This document shows, piece by piece, positions 1 through 5,654 of a stretch of 9,173 nucleotides of DNA (position 1 is its first letter; every line of letters starts with the position of its first letter). The notes under the pieces were generated by a model. That model was not told the DNA's origin, made no database searches, and saw nothing but the letters and a program-made list of their open reading frames with translations. Source of the DNA: Anaerolineae bacterium (GTDB lineage: Bacteria; Chloroflexota; Anaerolineae; Anaerolineales; Villigracilaceae); contig JAFLCF010000175.1 in NCBI GenBank assembly GCA_017303735.1, forward strand, positions 1-9,173. Direction: 5' to 3'. The translations under genes were made by a program, and so were the position numbers.

Positions 1-645
1 ACGTACAGCATTCATAAAATCATTAGGATAGTCTGCCTGAAAGGTCAGGCTCTTACCCGTCTCAGGATGTCTTAAGGTAAGTGCATAGGCATGCAACGCC
101 GGGCGTTCGATCAAATTCGTCTCTGGCGCACTATAGAGGACATCACCCAACAGCGGATGCCCCAACGCGTAGGCATGGACTCGGATCTGGTGCGTTCTCC
201 CCGTCATGGGCGACGCCTCCACCAACGCCGTGGCTTGGTAGCGTTCCAGTAGATTGAACCTCGTCTCCGAGCGGACTCCTCTTCGGTCATCCACCACCGT
301 TCGATGCCTGTGCCCCACATTCACACGCAATGGAAATTTTGTGATCTTTTCCTCCCATTTTGGCAGTCCATTCACCAGAGCGTGATAGACCTTTTCCACT
401 TCATGTTTCTCGAACTGAATATTCAGCGAACGGTGTGCCTCTGCCGTCAATGCAAAGACGATCACCCCGCTGGTGATCTTGTCGATGCGATGCACCACCC
501 AAACCTTGCCATATTTCTCCTCGAGCAATTTGACCAGATACGGCGTATCCTTCTCCCAGCCTTCGGGCAGAACAGACAAGTCTGCTGGTTTGTTTATGAC
601 AAGAATTTGTTCATCTGAAAACAGCACGTGAAGGCTATTTACCAA
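1..645 (-). CDS. RluA-family RNA pseudouridine synthase (partial, C-terminus outside window)
   Basis: Isomerises specific uridines to pseudouridine in rRNA or tRNA in the cytoplasm; the target base cannot be told from sequence. 215 codons are visible with no stop before the left edge. Seen: an N-terminal strand and QILVINKPADL, then HRIDKITSGV with the catalytic Asp at residue 55, then GRTHQIRVH at 149-157 followed by HPLLGD. All are RluA-family signatures. There is no N-terminal S4 domain, so it resembles the short RluA type of about 220 residues, and only a few residues should be missing. I chose the TTG at 645 because AGAGG (651-655) lies 5 nt upstream and because it keeps the LHVLFSDE strand. 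A GTG at 627 is the alternative but has no ribosome binding site. With the TTG start it overlaps the end of the cupin gene by 11 nt, suggesting coupled translation. Confidence 0.9.
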   Translation of the reverse strand, partial: MVNSLHVLFSDEQILVINKPADLSVLPEGWEKDTPYLVKLLEEKYGKVWVVHRIDKITSGVIVFALTAEAHRSLNIQFEKHEVEKVYHALVNGLPKWEEKITKFPLRVNVGHRHRTVVDDRRGVRSETRFNLLERYQATALVEASPMTGRTHQIRVHAYALGHPLLGDVLYSAPETNLIERPALHAYALTLRHPETGKSLTFQADYPNDFMNAVR

Positions 646-1117
646 GCAAACCTCTAAGTATCTTTTTCAATCTACGATAAATCTTTGTAGAGAGCGGGTC
701 AGATACTGAACGAAAAATAGCATACTTCTTTACATAATTGGGAACCGTCCAATATGCAACCAAACCTTCTGGGAAGAAAGCTACATCGCCCACCCCAAGA
801 GAATGGGTCTTGCCTTTCTCCTCAATAATGACCTCTCCCTCCAAAATTTGAATGATCTCATCAGTCGCAAAAATGAACTTGAATTTTCCTGCCTGACAAT
901 CCCATAACCCACAAGACAAGTTGCCATCTTCAGCCCGTGCTAATGGAACCGAACGAGCCGCAGGGTTTCCTTCCAAAATCCACTCAGGCGGCAGGGGTGT
1001 TGAAACAAAATCGGTTTGCTTGATCGAACCAGTCTGGATGACAGGTCCAGCAAAGTCTTTAATGGGGACATTGGAATTCGAATTGATTAAAGGGATTTGG
1101 GATTTTAGGTTTGACAT
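635..1117 (-). CDS. Small cupin-domain protein (DUF861/Cupin_3-like)
   Basis: 160-residue protein with one beta-barrel cupin domain at about residues 45-135. Seen: EGNP (49-52), GLWDCQAG (70-77), DEIIQILEGEV (86-96), a GDVAFFPEG turn (110-118) and Trp123. This pattern fits the DUF861/Cupin_3 group, which includes ureidoglycine aminohydrolase-like proteins and many of unknown role. The usual metal-binding His cluster of cupins is not obvious, so I do not assign a reaction. The C-terminus (145-160) is very basic (KIYRRLKKILRGLLGK), perhaps an amphipathic or nucleic-acid-contacting tail. The ATG is preceded by GAGAGGA about 5 nt upstream, a good ribosome binding site. No signal peptide. It probably shares a transcript with the downstream pseudouridine synthase gene. 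Confidence 0.85.
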   Translation of the reverse strand: MSNLKSQIPLINSNSNVPIKDFAGPVIQTGSIKQTDFVSTPLPPEWILEGNPAARSVPLARAEDGNLSCGLWDCQAGKFKFIFATDEIIQILEGEVIIEEKGKTHSLGVGDVAFFPEGLVAYWTVPNYVKKYAIFRSVSDPLSTKIYRRLKKILRGLLGK

Positions 1118-1144
1118 GGCATTCCTCTCTAAACAGTTTTTTCG

Positions 1145-1150
1145 ATTATA
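1145..1150 (-). promoter_or_regulatory. Possible -10 box for the cupin gene
   Basis: A perfect TATAAT on the minus strand lies 27 nt upstream of the cupin ATG, leaving a short leader that just holds the GAGAGGA site. No convincing -35 hexamer sits 16-18 nt further upstream, so this is tentative. The rest of the gap (1118-1273) is AT-rich. On the plus strand a TTGCCA (1218-1223) with an 18-nt spacer to TTTTAT (1242-1247) could weakly serve the diverging small gene. Confidence 0.35.
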
Positions 1151-1273
1151 AAGGCATTCCTAAAACAGATCCCTTCTGCTGAACTGCAAAAATCCCTACC
1201 TCTGCCTCTATTCAGTTTTGCCATTTTATAGTTGAATATATTTTTATATTCTGGACACACTTTAAGAGGACTC

Positions 1274-1465
1274 ATGCTCAAGACCCTGTTTAATTCGGCT
1301 CTAAAAATATTTATTCAATGGATCGAAACCCGCCGAGCGATTGAATTGGAAAACATTCAAAAACAAATTAACCAACAACAATGGAAAACCACTCTAGAGC
1401 AACACACCCATGAAGCCGACCTGGCAGCGGGTTACAACTTAAGCCATTTCAACACCATGCAATAA
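1274..1465 (+). CDS. Small hypothetical protein (63 aa)
   Basis: Not recognised. The protein starts MLKTLFNSALKIFIQWIE, a probable amphipathic helix at residues 1-18. It continues as a charged, Gln-rich helical stretch (ETRRAIELENIQKQINQQQ, about 18-36) and ends with a polar tail. There is no cysteine, no signal peptide and no clear membrane span. The ATG at 1274 is preferred over an in-frame ATG at 1232 because AAGAGGA (1264-1270) sits directly before it, though the spacing is short. It lies 61 nt upstream of the TsnR-like methyltransferase gene on the same strand, so the two may be cotranscribed. The codons look plausible and the reading frame is clean, but a gene this short could be spurious. 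Confidence 0.5.
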   Translation: MLKTLFNSALKIFIQWIETRRAIELENIQKQINQQQWKTTLEQHTHEADLAAGYNLSHFNTMQ

Positions 1466-1484
1466 AGGGGATTGAATCAAAGGG

Positions 1485-1518
1485 CATAATCTTGACCTTG
1501 CCCATCATCAAGATTATG
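1485..1518 (+). promoter_or_regulatory. Hairpin in the leader of the TsnR-like gene
   Basis: An 11-bp perfect inverted repeat: CATAATCTTGA (1485-1495) pairs with TCAAGATTATG (1508-1518) across a 12-nt loop. It ends 8 nt before the ATG at 1527. No T-run follows, so it is not an intrinsic terminator. A second 6-bp stem, TCATCA (1505-1510) with TGATGA (1517-1522), shares bases with it and cannot form at the same time. It could be an mRNA switch controlling translation start or a dimeric-regulator operator. The function is inferred only from position. Confidence 0.5.
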
Positions 1519-1526
1519 ATGACAGC

Positions 1527-2345
1527 ATGGAAGAACAATCAGCCAACAACCCTTTTCTTGTCGATTCGCTCAATCACCCGCTGGCGGGTCCGATTCGCAA
1601 ACTGCTCACCCGTGAGGGACGCCGCGAACTTAATCAGATCCTCATTGATGATGAAGAGAACATCCTGCAAGCCATCGAAGCCGGAGTGGAAATTGATTCG
1701 CTCTACTTTGCGGGCGAAGAGACAGTCTCAGAGACCTTGCGCAAGAACCTGACCGCCGGTGCAACCATTCACGAAGTAGCCAAACGCACCACCAAGAAGC
1801 TCTTTGAAAACGACAAGATCTCGCGCGTCTTTGCCATTGCCTACACGCCACAACCTGTTGGGTTGGAGGCATTGAAGACCATCAAAAAAGATATCGTGGT
1901 GCTTGAAGATTTAAGCATCTCTGGCAACATCGGCAATATCACTCGCACCTCGTTGGCATTGGGCGTGGGCGGCATCCTCCTGCTCAACATGGACCCTGTG
2001 GACTTGTACGACCGCCGTCTCATCCGCGCGAGCCGGGGCTATCTCTTCTCCCTCCCCATGATCACCGCCTCCACTGCGGACTTTTTAGACTACTGCAAAA
2101 AGAATAATGAGTCCCTGATGGTAATGGATATGGAAGCGGACAAAACCATTGATGACATCGCCACGATTTCAAATCGGTTGTTGCTCGCTTTCGGCAGCGA
2201 AAAAGATGGTTGCTCACCCGAGATCGAAAACGCCGCCACGATGAAGGTACGCATCCCCATCAGCGACAAGGTAGAGTCGCTCAATGTTTCGGCTTCGGCG
2301 GGGATTACGCTTTATAGTCGTTCAAAATTCAATCAAGCCATGTAG
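1527..2345 (+). CDS. TsnR-like 23S rRNA 2'-O-methyltransferase (SpoU/TrmH family)
   Basis: A 272-residue SPOUT methyltransferase that would move a methyl group from S-adenosylmethionine to a ribose 2'-OH in rRNA. Seen: an N-terminal substrate-binding domain (about 10-110, with LIDDEE and AGVE motifs) and a C-terminal knotted SpoU domain. Its three motifs are NIGNITRTSLALG (134-146, Arg140), AFGSEKDG (221-228) and ESLNVSASAGI (250-260). RASRGYLFSLP (167-177) and the general layout closely match, as I remember it, the thiostrepton-resistance enzyme TsnR of Streptomyces, which methylates A1067 of 23S rRNA. A housekeeping RlmB/TrmH-type role is the alternative, and the target nucleotide is unproven. 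The ATG at 1527 is the only reasonable start: an in-frame stop lies at 1473, and no Shine-Dalgarno site is visible. The stop TAG is part of a dispersed repeat. Confidence 0.88.
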   Translation: MEEQSANNPFLVDSLNHPLAGPIRKLLTREGRRELNQILIDDEENILQAIEAGVEIDSLYFAGEETVSETLRKNLTAGATIHEVAKRTTKKLFENDKISRVFAIAYTPQPVGLEALKTIKKDIVVLEDLSISGNIGNITRTSLALGVGGILLLNMDPVDLYDRRLIRASRGYLFSLPMITASTADFLDYCKKNNESLMVMDMEADKTIDDIATISNRLLLAFGSEKDGCSPEIENAATMKVRIPISDKVESLNVSASAGITLYSRSKFNQAM

Positions 2346-2366
2346 GGCAGGTTTTCAACCCGCCAT
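2342..2366 (+). repeat. Dispersed palindromic repeat, copy 1
   Basis: Reads GTAGGGCAGGTT, loop TTC, then AACCCGCCAT. GGCAGGTT pairs with AACCCGCC with one A/C mismatch. The same element occurs on the minus strand at 7336-7361, sharing the 12-mer GTAGGGCAGGTT and AACC(C/T)GCCAT. The TAG inside it is the stop codon of the methyltransferase gene. Confidence 0.6.
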
Positions 2367-2377
2367 GCTCGAAATTC

Positions 2378-2419
2378 AATAAATGTGTCAGATTTTTTAA
2401 TCTGTCACATTTATTTTTT
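2378..2419 (+). terminator. Intrinsic terminator-like hairpin after the TsnR-like gene
   Basis: Two 17-nt arms (2378-2394 and 2399-2415) pair with a single T/T mismatch around a TTTT loop, and the T-run continues to 2419. It lies 32 nt after the methyltransferase stop. The stem is long but AT-rich, weaker than usual for a terminator. Upstream of the left arm the opposite strand lacks an equally clear T-run, so termination is more likely in the plus direction. An operator for the following gene is the alternative. Confidence 0.6.
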
Positions 2420-2474
2420 ACGGGAACTTTTTAACGGCGAGAACGTCAATCTCATATATCAAGGAGAAGAAATT

Positions 2475-2891
2475 ATGAAACTCGCCACATTACCCGCTCT
2501 TATCTTTTTAGCTCTTGCCATGTTCGTATTCAACGCCTGCTCGAATACTGTCACCACCCTCACCGGTGAATGGAAGCTCATCTCATATGGTGATGCCTCG
2601 AGCCCCTCCCCTGCCATCACAGGTGTGGATACCTCCATCACATTCAACGATGGGAAGTTCGGCGGCACGGTGGGCTGTAACTCTTTCGGCGCGGACTATA
2701 CCTCTGAGGGCAGCAACATTCATATTGGCTCAGTCGTCTCGACCATGATGTTCTGTGAAGAAACTTCTGCTCAAGAAAGTGCTGTGTTGGGCATCCTCTC
2801 AGATAAGACGTTGAACGTCTCTGTAAGCGGCGATCAATTGAAACTCGTAACCGAAGACGGCACTTCTGTGATCGTACTGGAAAAGAAATAA
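2475..2891 (+). CDS. META/HslJ-domain lipoprotein
   Basis: 138-residue secreted protein. Residues 1-21 form a signal peptide (Lys2, hydrophobic core) ending in FNAC, a loose lipobox with Cys22 as the likely lipid-anchor residue. The mature part is one META domain, the fold of HslJ: LTGEWKLISYG (29-39), ITFNDGKFGGTVGCNSF (55-71) and STMMFCEE (89-96), ending in repeated beta strands. Cys68 and Cys94 could be paired. META proteins are cell-envelope proteins, some linked to stress or antibiotic tolerance, with no established enzyme activity. I chose ATG 2475 because AAGGAGA (2461-2467) lies 7 nt upstream and because the signal peptide then starts at residue 1; an in-frame ATG at 2385 lies inside the preceding hairpin. 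Monocistronic between two terminators. Confidence 0.87.
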   Translation: MKLATLPALIFLALAMFVFNACSNTVTTLTGEWKLISYGDASSPSPAITGVDTSITFNDGKFGGTVGCNSFGADYTSEGSNIHIGSVVSTMMFCEETSAQESAVLGILSDKTLNVSVSGDQLKLVTEDGTSVIVLEKK

Positions 2892-2925
2892 ACAAAAACG
2901 GCGACTTGAAGTCGCCGTTTTTGTT
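2891..2925. terminator. Bidirectional intrinsic terminator
   Basis: A perfect 15-bp stem (2891-2905 with 2911-2925) around a TTGAA loop, with a GC-rich core GGCGAC/GTCGCC and A-runs on the left and T-runs on the right. It therefore works in both directions. Its first base is the last base of the lipoprotein stop codon, and it ends right before the stop codon of the minus-strand permease gene, closing both transcripts. Confidence 0.92.
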
Positions 2926-3711
2926 TTAACTACTGGCTCCACTATATTGTTTCAGCCCAAATTTCCAGACTTGAGACGCAATCACAAAACTGGCGATGCT
3001 TACGCCTAAAAATATGAAGACCTGCGTCACACTCAACTCACCTCGCAAGGCTTGGAGTGGAATGGTTGTAGCGACTGCGATGGGAATGATGAAGGTGACG
3101 ATGATGCGCAACCATGCCGGGTAGACGGTGGCAGGGTAACGCCCCGAGTCCATGAGGGCTTGCAGGATGGTGACGTTGTTGTCGAATTTGACGAACCAGA
3201 ATGTGAGCGCAATGAGGACGATCCAAAGGCTGTAGATGACGATCATGCCTGAGAGGCTGAGCAGGATAAAGGTCAGGATTTGAGGCGCGGTGGTAGTCGC
3301 CGCAGACATGTTCACGCCCACCACGATCAAAATCACTGCAAGCACCAAGTCCCAGATCCGCCAGACAGTGATGCGCGAGAAGGTGACTAGAAACATGCTG
3401 TTGACTGGCTGCAGGATTGTGTAGTCCATTGAACCGTCGCGAATGGATTGATTGAACTTTTCAGTGTTGGGCCAGATCAACGCGATCATCATGGTGTTGA
3501 CGAGGCGGAAGACGCCCAGCAGAGCGATGAGTTCGCCCAAGCCCCAACCGCCGAGCGTATCGGTATTATTGAAGATGATGTTGAGCGAGAGCAATTCCCA
3601 GCCGAGCCACATGAGATTCAACATAATATTCACGACGGTATCTGCACGATACGCCAGCGACATTTGCACATTGACCTTGAAGAAGGCGGAAAGTAATTTG
3701 AGGGTTTGCAT
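2926..3711 (-). CDS. ABC-2 type permease, DUF990 family (second permease)
   Basis: 261-residue integral inner-membrane protein with about six hydrophobic segments (roughly 25-50, 57-79, 106-135, 145-170, 200-225, 230-252). The cytoplasmic motif IRDGSMDYTILQPV (90-103) matches the IxxGxxxxxLxxP pattern of DUF990/ABC2_membrane_6 permeases and also occurs in its neighbour. The two would form the heterodimeric membrane pore for the ATPase encoded upstream. I start it at the ATG at 3711, one base after the stop of the other permease gene, with GGGAG 6 nt upstream; a longer start at 3780 would overlap the neighbour by 68 bases and is unlikely. It is the last gene before the shared terminator. The substrate is unknown; related three-part systems are annotated as drug or viologen exporters. 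Confidence 0.88.
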   Translation of the reverse strand: MQTLKLLSAFFKVNVQMSLAYRADTVVNIMLNLMWLGWELLSLNIIFNNTDTLGGWGLGELIALLGVFRLVNTMMIALIWPNTEKFNQSIRDGSMDYTILQPVNSMFLVTFSRITVWRIWDLVLAVILIVVGVNMSAATTTAPQILTFILLSLSGMIVIYSLWIVLIALTFWFVKFDNNVTILQALMDSGRYPATVYPAWLRIIVTFIIPIAVATTIPLQALRGELSVTQVFIFLGVSIASFVIASQVWKFGLKQYSGASS

Positions 3712-3712
3712 G

Positions 3713-4510
3713 TTAAGCTCCCACCGCAGAATAACGCTTGACACCATTGCGCCAGACAAGGTTAAACAAGACGACAGCAACTGCCAGCCATACGCCTGAC
3801 ATCACGTAGCCCAATATGATCTGCTCTGTTGAAAGTTTGCCAAGAATCAACTGAATGGGGAAATACAACAGTAATTGGAACGGCAGGTATTGCGCAATAT
3901 CTTGGATCAACTTTGGCATGAGCGGCAGCGGTACGAACTGACCGGAGAACAGCAGGATGAGCGCAAAGTAAAACTCGTGGATGGAATAGACTCGCGTCGT
4001 CCAGAATGCGAGAGATACGATGGTGGCAGAGAGCAAAAAGCCGATTAAAAAAGCCACCAGCATGATGGGAATGGAAAGCAAAACACCGATGAGGCTTACA
4101 CCACTAAAATCGGGTCTGAATAGAAAGAACAAAATGAACCAAATGGGAATCAAGCCCATAATGGTCAGGATCTTGAAAGCCACATTATTGACCAATGCAT
4201 TTGTGAGCATGGGATGAATCGGCTTGACCAACTCACCTGAGAGTGAACCATCCTGGATCTTATAGGCAAAAGTATGGATGACGATATTACTAGTGATCTG
4301 GTCGCAGATGAGCAAGACCATGTAATAGGTCACGAAGTCGTTGGCAGTAAACCCGTTGACATCGCCCTTCACCTTCGCGATGCTCGTCCACACGGCGAGA
4401 TAGATGATAGGGGAAACCAACCAATACATCAGATACATCAACAAGTTGGCGCGGTACTGCCATTGCTCAGCCCAGTTCACTTGCCAGAGTCGTTTGAAAA
4501 TTAGGAACAT
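3713..4510 (-). CDS. ABC-2 type permease, DUF990 family (first permease)
   Basis: 265-residue integral membrane protein with about six predicted spans (roughly 23-43, 60-80, 103-130, 137-163, 173-190, 225-250) and a basic, aromatic N-terminus. The motif IQDGSLSGELVKPIHP (85-100) corresponds to the same motif in the second permease, and the C-terminus of both ends in (V/L)KRYSAVGA or LKQYSGASS, a sign of ancient duplication. Two ATGs are possible. The one at 4510 has GGAG (4517-4520) 6 nt upstream, whereas the one at 4522 has only a poor site, so I prefer 4510 (four residues shorter). The stop is one base from the next ATG, so translation is probably coupled. It acts with the ATPase as an exporter half. 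Confidence 0.88.
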   Translation of the reverse strand: MFLIFKRLWQVNWAEQWQYRANLLMYLMYWLVSPIIYLAVWTSIAKVKGDVNGFTANDFVTYYMVLLICDQITSNIVIHTFAYKIQDGSLSGELVKPIHPMLTNALVNNVAFKILTIMGLIPIWFILFFLFRPDFSGVSLIGVLLSIPIMLVAFLIGFLLSATIVSLAFWTTRVYSIHEFYFALILLFSGQFVPLPLMPKLIQDIAQYLPFQLLLYFPIQLILGKLSTEQIILGYVMSGVWLAVAVVLFNLVWRNGVKRYSAVGA

Positions 4511-4516
4511 AAAATT

Positions 4517-4520
4517 CTCC
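4517..4520 (-). promoter_or_regulatory. Ribosome binding site that decides the first permease start
   Basis: GGAG on the minus strand, 6 nt before the ATG at 4510. It overlaps the alternative ATG at 4522, which itself has no comparable site. Confidence 0.6.
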
Positions 4521-4529
4521 ATTCATCCG

Positions 4530-4620
4530 CGCTGAGCGGAGTGAGGACAGCACTACCGTCCGAATGTAGTCGAAGCGTCCTTCGACTTCGCCGCCAAAAT
4601 ACAGCGGCTACGCTCAGGAC
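4530..4620. repeat. Dispersed palindromic repeat inside the exporter operon
   Basis: The gap between the ATPase and first permease genes holds a structured element. CTGAGCG (4532-4538) and CGCTCAG (4611-4617) are inverted copies at its edges. Near the middle AGTCGAAG (4568-4575) pairs perfectly with CTTCGACT (4580-4587) over a 4-nt loop. The GTCGAAG/CTGAGCG vocabulary is typical, in my recollection, of repeats scattered between genes in Anaerolineae-like genomes. No coding potential or promoter is evident. Confidence 0.55.
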
Positions 4621-4625
4621 GATAA

Positions 4626-5603
4626 CTATGAATTAAACGCCTGCTCGATCACATCCTCAATCGGGGGATCGGCGATGGTGATATCGTGGATGGGTAGATC
4701 CGCCAAGAGCTTTGAGGTGACACGGGTCACTTCCTCTGCCTTGACCTGAATGTAGCGCTTCTCGGCATCTTCCTCATTCTGAACCACTTCCCCATACTTG
4801 CTCAGGTCATGCGAATCTGCATCGGCGAGCATCACACCGATCAGCTTGAACGGCGCGATCTTCTTCGAAAGGTCGTTGATGCCACCATCGTATTTCAACT
4901 GTCCATGATGGATAATGATGATGCGCTCGCACAAAGCGGTGACATCTGCCATGTAGTGACTGGTCAACAAAATCGTTGCGCCAGTGCGCTTGTTATATTC
5001 ACGCAAAAACTCGCGGATGCGTCCCTGCCCGGTGATGTCGAGACCAATTGTCGGTTCATCCAAAAACAAAACTTTGGGGCGGTGTAAAAGTCCAGCCGCG
5101 ATCTCGCATTTCATGCGCTCACCCAAAGACAAATTACGAACCGGCTTTTTCATCAACGGCTCGAGTTCGAGTAATTCATCCAGTTCTTTATATGTGGCTT
5201 TGTATTCATCATCAGGGATGCGATAGATCGCCTGATTCAATAAAAAAGAATCCGCGGCAGGGATATCCCATGAGAGGCGGTTGCGCTGCCCCATCACCAG
5301 CGTCATTGAGCGCAGATAATCAGGCTTGAGTTCCCAAGGCGTGAATCCCAACACATTGGCACTTCCACCAGAGGGATGTAGCAAGCCGGATAGCATCTTC
5401 AGGGTCGTGGTCTTGCCCGCACCGTTCGGACCGAGAAAACCAACCACCTCGCCTTGCTCAATGGTGAAATCCACTTGCTGAACGGCTTTCACCTCTTTAT
5501 ATTTACGTTTGAAAAAACTACGAACCGCCGCGCCAAACCCGCCTTCGCGCTCAGGCACCTGATATGTTTTGCTAAGTTGTTGAACTTGTATAGTTGGGGA
5601 CAT
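4626..5603 (-). CDS. ABC transporter ATP-binding protein (COG4586/NatA-like exporter ATPase)
   Basis: 325-residue cytoplasmic ATPase that powers the two downstream permeases. Seen: Walker A GPNGAGKT (58-65), Q-loop Gln106, signature LSLGERMK (158-165, a LSLGE variant of LSGGQ), Walker B VLFLDEP (178-184), GLD D-loop (187-189) and switch His216. A helical insertion at about 18-40 (GGFGAAVRSFFKRKYKEVKA) and an 85-residue C-terminal extension (about 240-325) mark the COG4586 subgroup that pairs with DUF990 permeases. All catalytic residues are present. The ATG at 5603 is preceded by AGGAGAG. That site lies within a hairpin arm, so initiation may be restrained. Direction of transport is inferred as export from the ABC-2 permease type and the absence of a solute-binding protein gene. 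Confidence 0.93.
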   Translation of the reverse strand: MSPTIQVQQLSKTYQVPEREGGFGAAVRSFFKRKYKEVKAVQQVDFTIEQGEVVGFLGPNGAGKTTTLKMLSGLLHPSGGSANVLGFTPWELKPDYLRSMTLVMGQRNRLSWDIPAADSFLLNQAIYRIPDDEYKATYKELDELLELEPLMKKPVRNLSLGERMKCEIAAGLLHRPKVLFLDEPTIGLDITGQGRIREFLREYNKRTGATILLTSHYMADVTALCERIIIIHHGQLKYDGGINDLSKKIAPFKLIGVMLADADSHDLSKYGEVVQNEEDAEKRYIQVKAEEVTRVTSKLLADLPIHDITIADPPIEDVIEQAFNS

Positions 5604-5604
5604 A

Positions 5605-5633
5605 AAAATCTCTCCTGAGAAGGGAGAGATTTT
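5605..5633 (-). promoter_or_regulatory. Hairpin covering the ATPase ribosome binding site
   Basis: A perfect 11-bp inverted repeat, 5605-5615 with 5623-5633, and a 7-nt loop. In the minus-strand mRNA the second arm contains GGAGAG, the ribosome binding site, and ends 1 nt before the ATG. It may limit translation of the exporter ATPase. It could also act as a weak terminator after the SIMPL gene, since only a short U-run follows. Confidence 0.5.
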
Positions 5634-5654
5634 ATCATTTTTAGAACAAAAGTG

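Noticed and set aside
304..618. A 104-codon plus-strand open frame
   Set aside because: It lies opposite the pseudouridine synthase gene, whose motifs (HRIDKITSG, GRTHQIRVH) settle the coding strand. It has no ribosome binding site and resembles no family.
1232..1273. A longer start for the small protein
   Set aside because: The ATG at 1232 lacks a ribosome binding site and lies in the AT-rich promoter-like stretch; AAGAGGA is positioned for ATG 1274.
2385..2474. A longer start for the META lipoprotein
   Set aside because: The ATG at 2385 lies inside the terminator-like hairpin, would bury the signal peptide, and has no ribosome binding site. ATG 2475 has AAGGAGA.
3452..3799. Plus-strand open frames opposite the permease genes
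   Set aside because: The minus strand encodes a membrane protein with family motifs; the plus-strand frames are its antisense reading and have no start signals.
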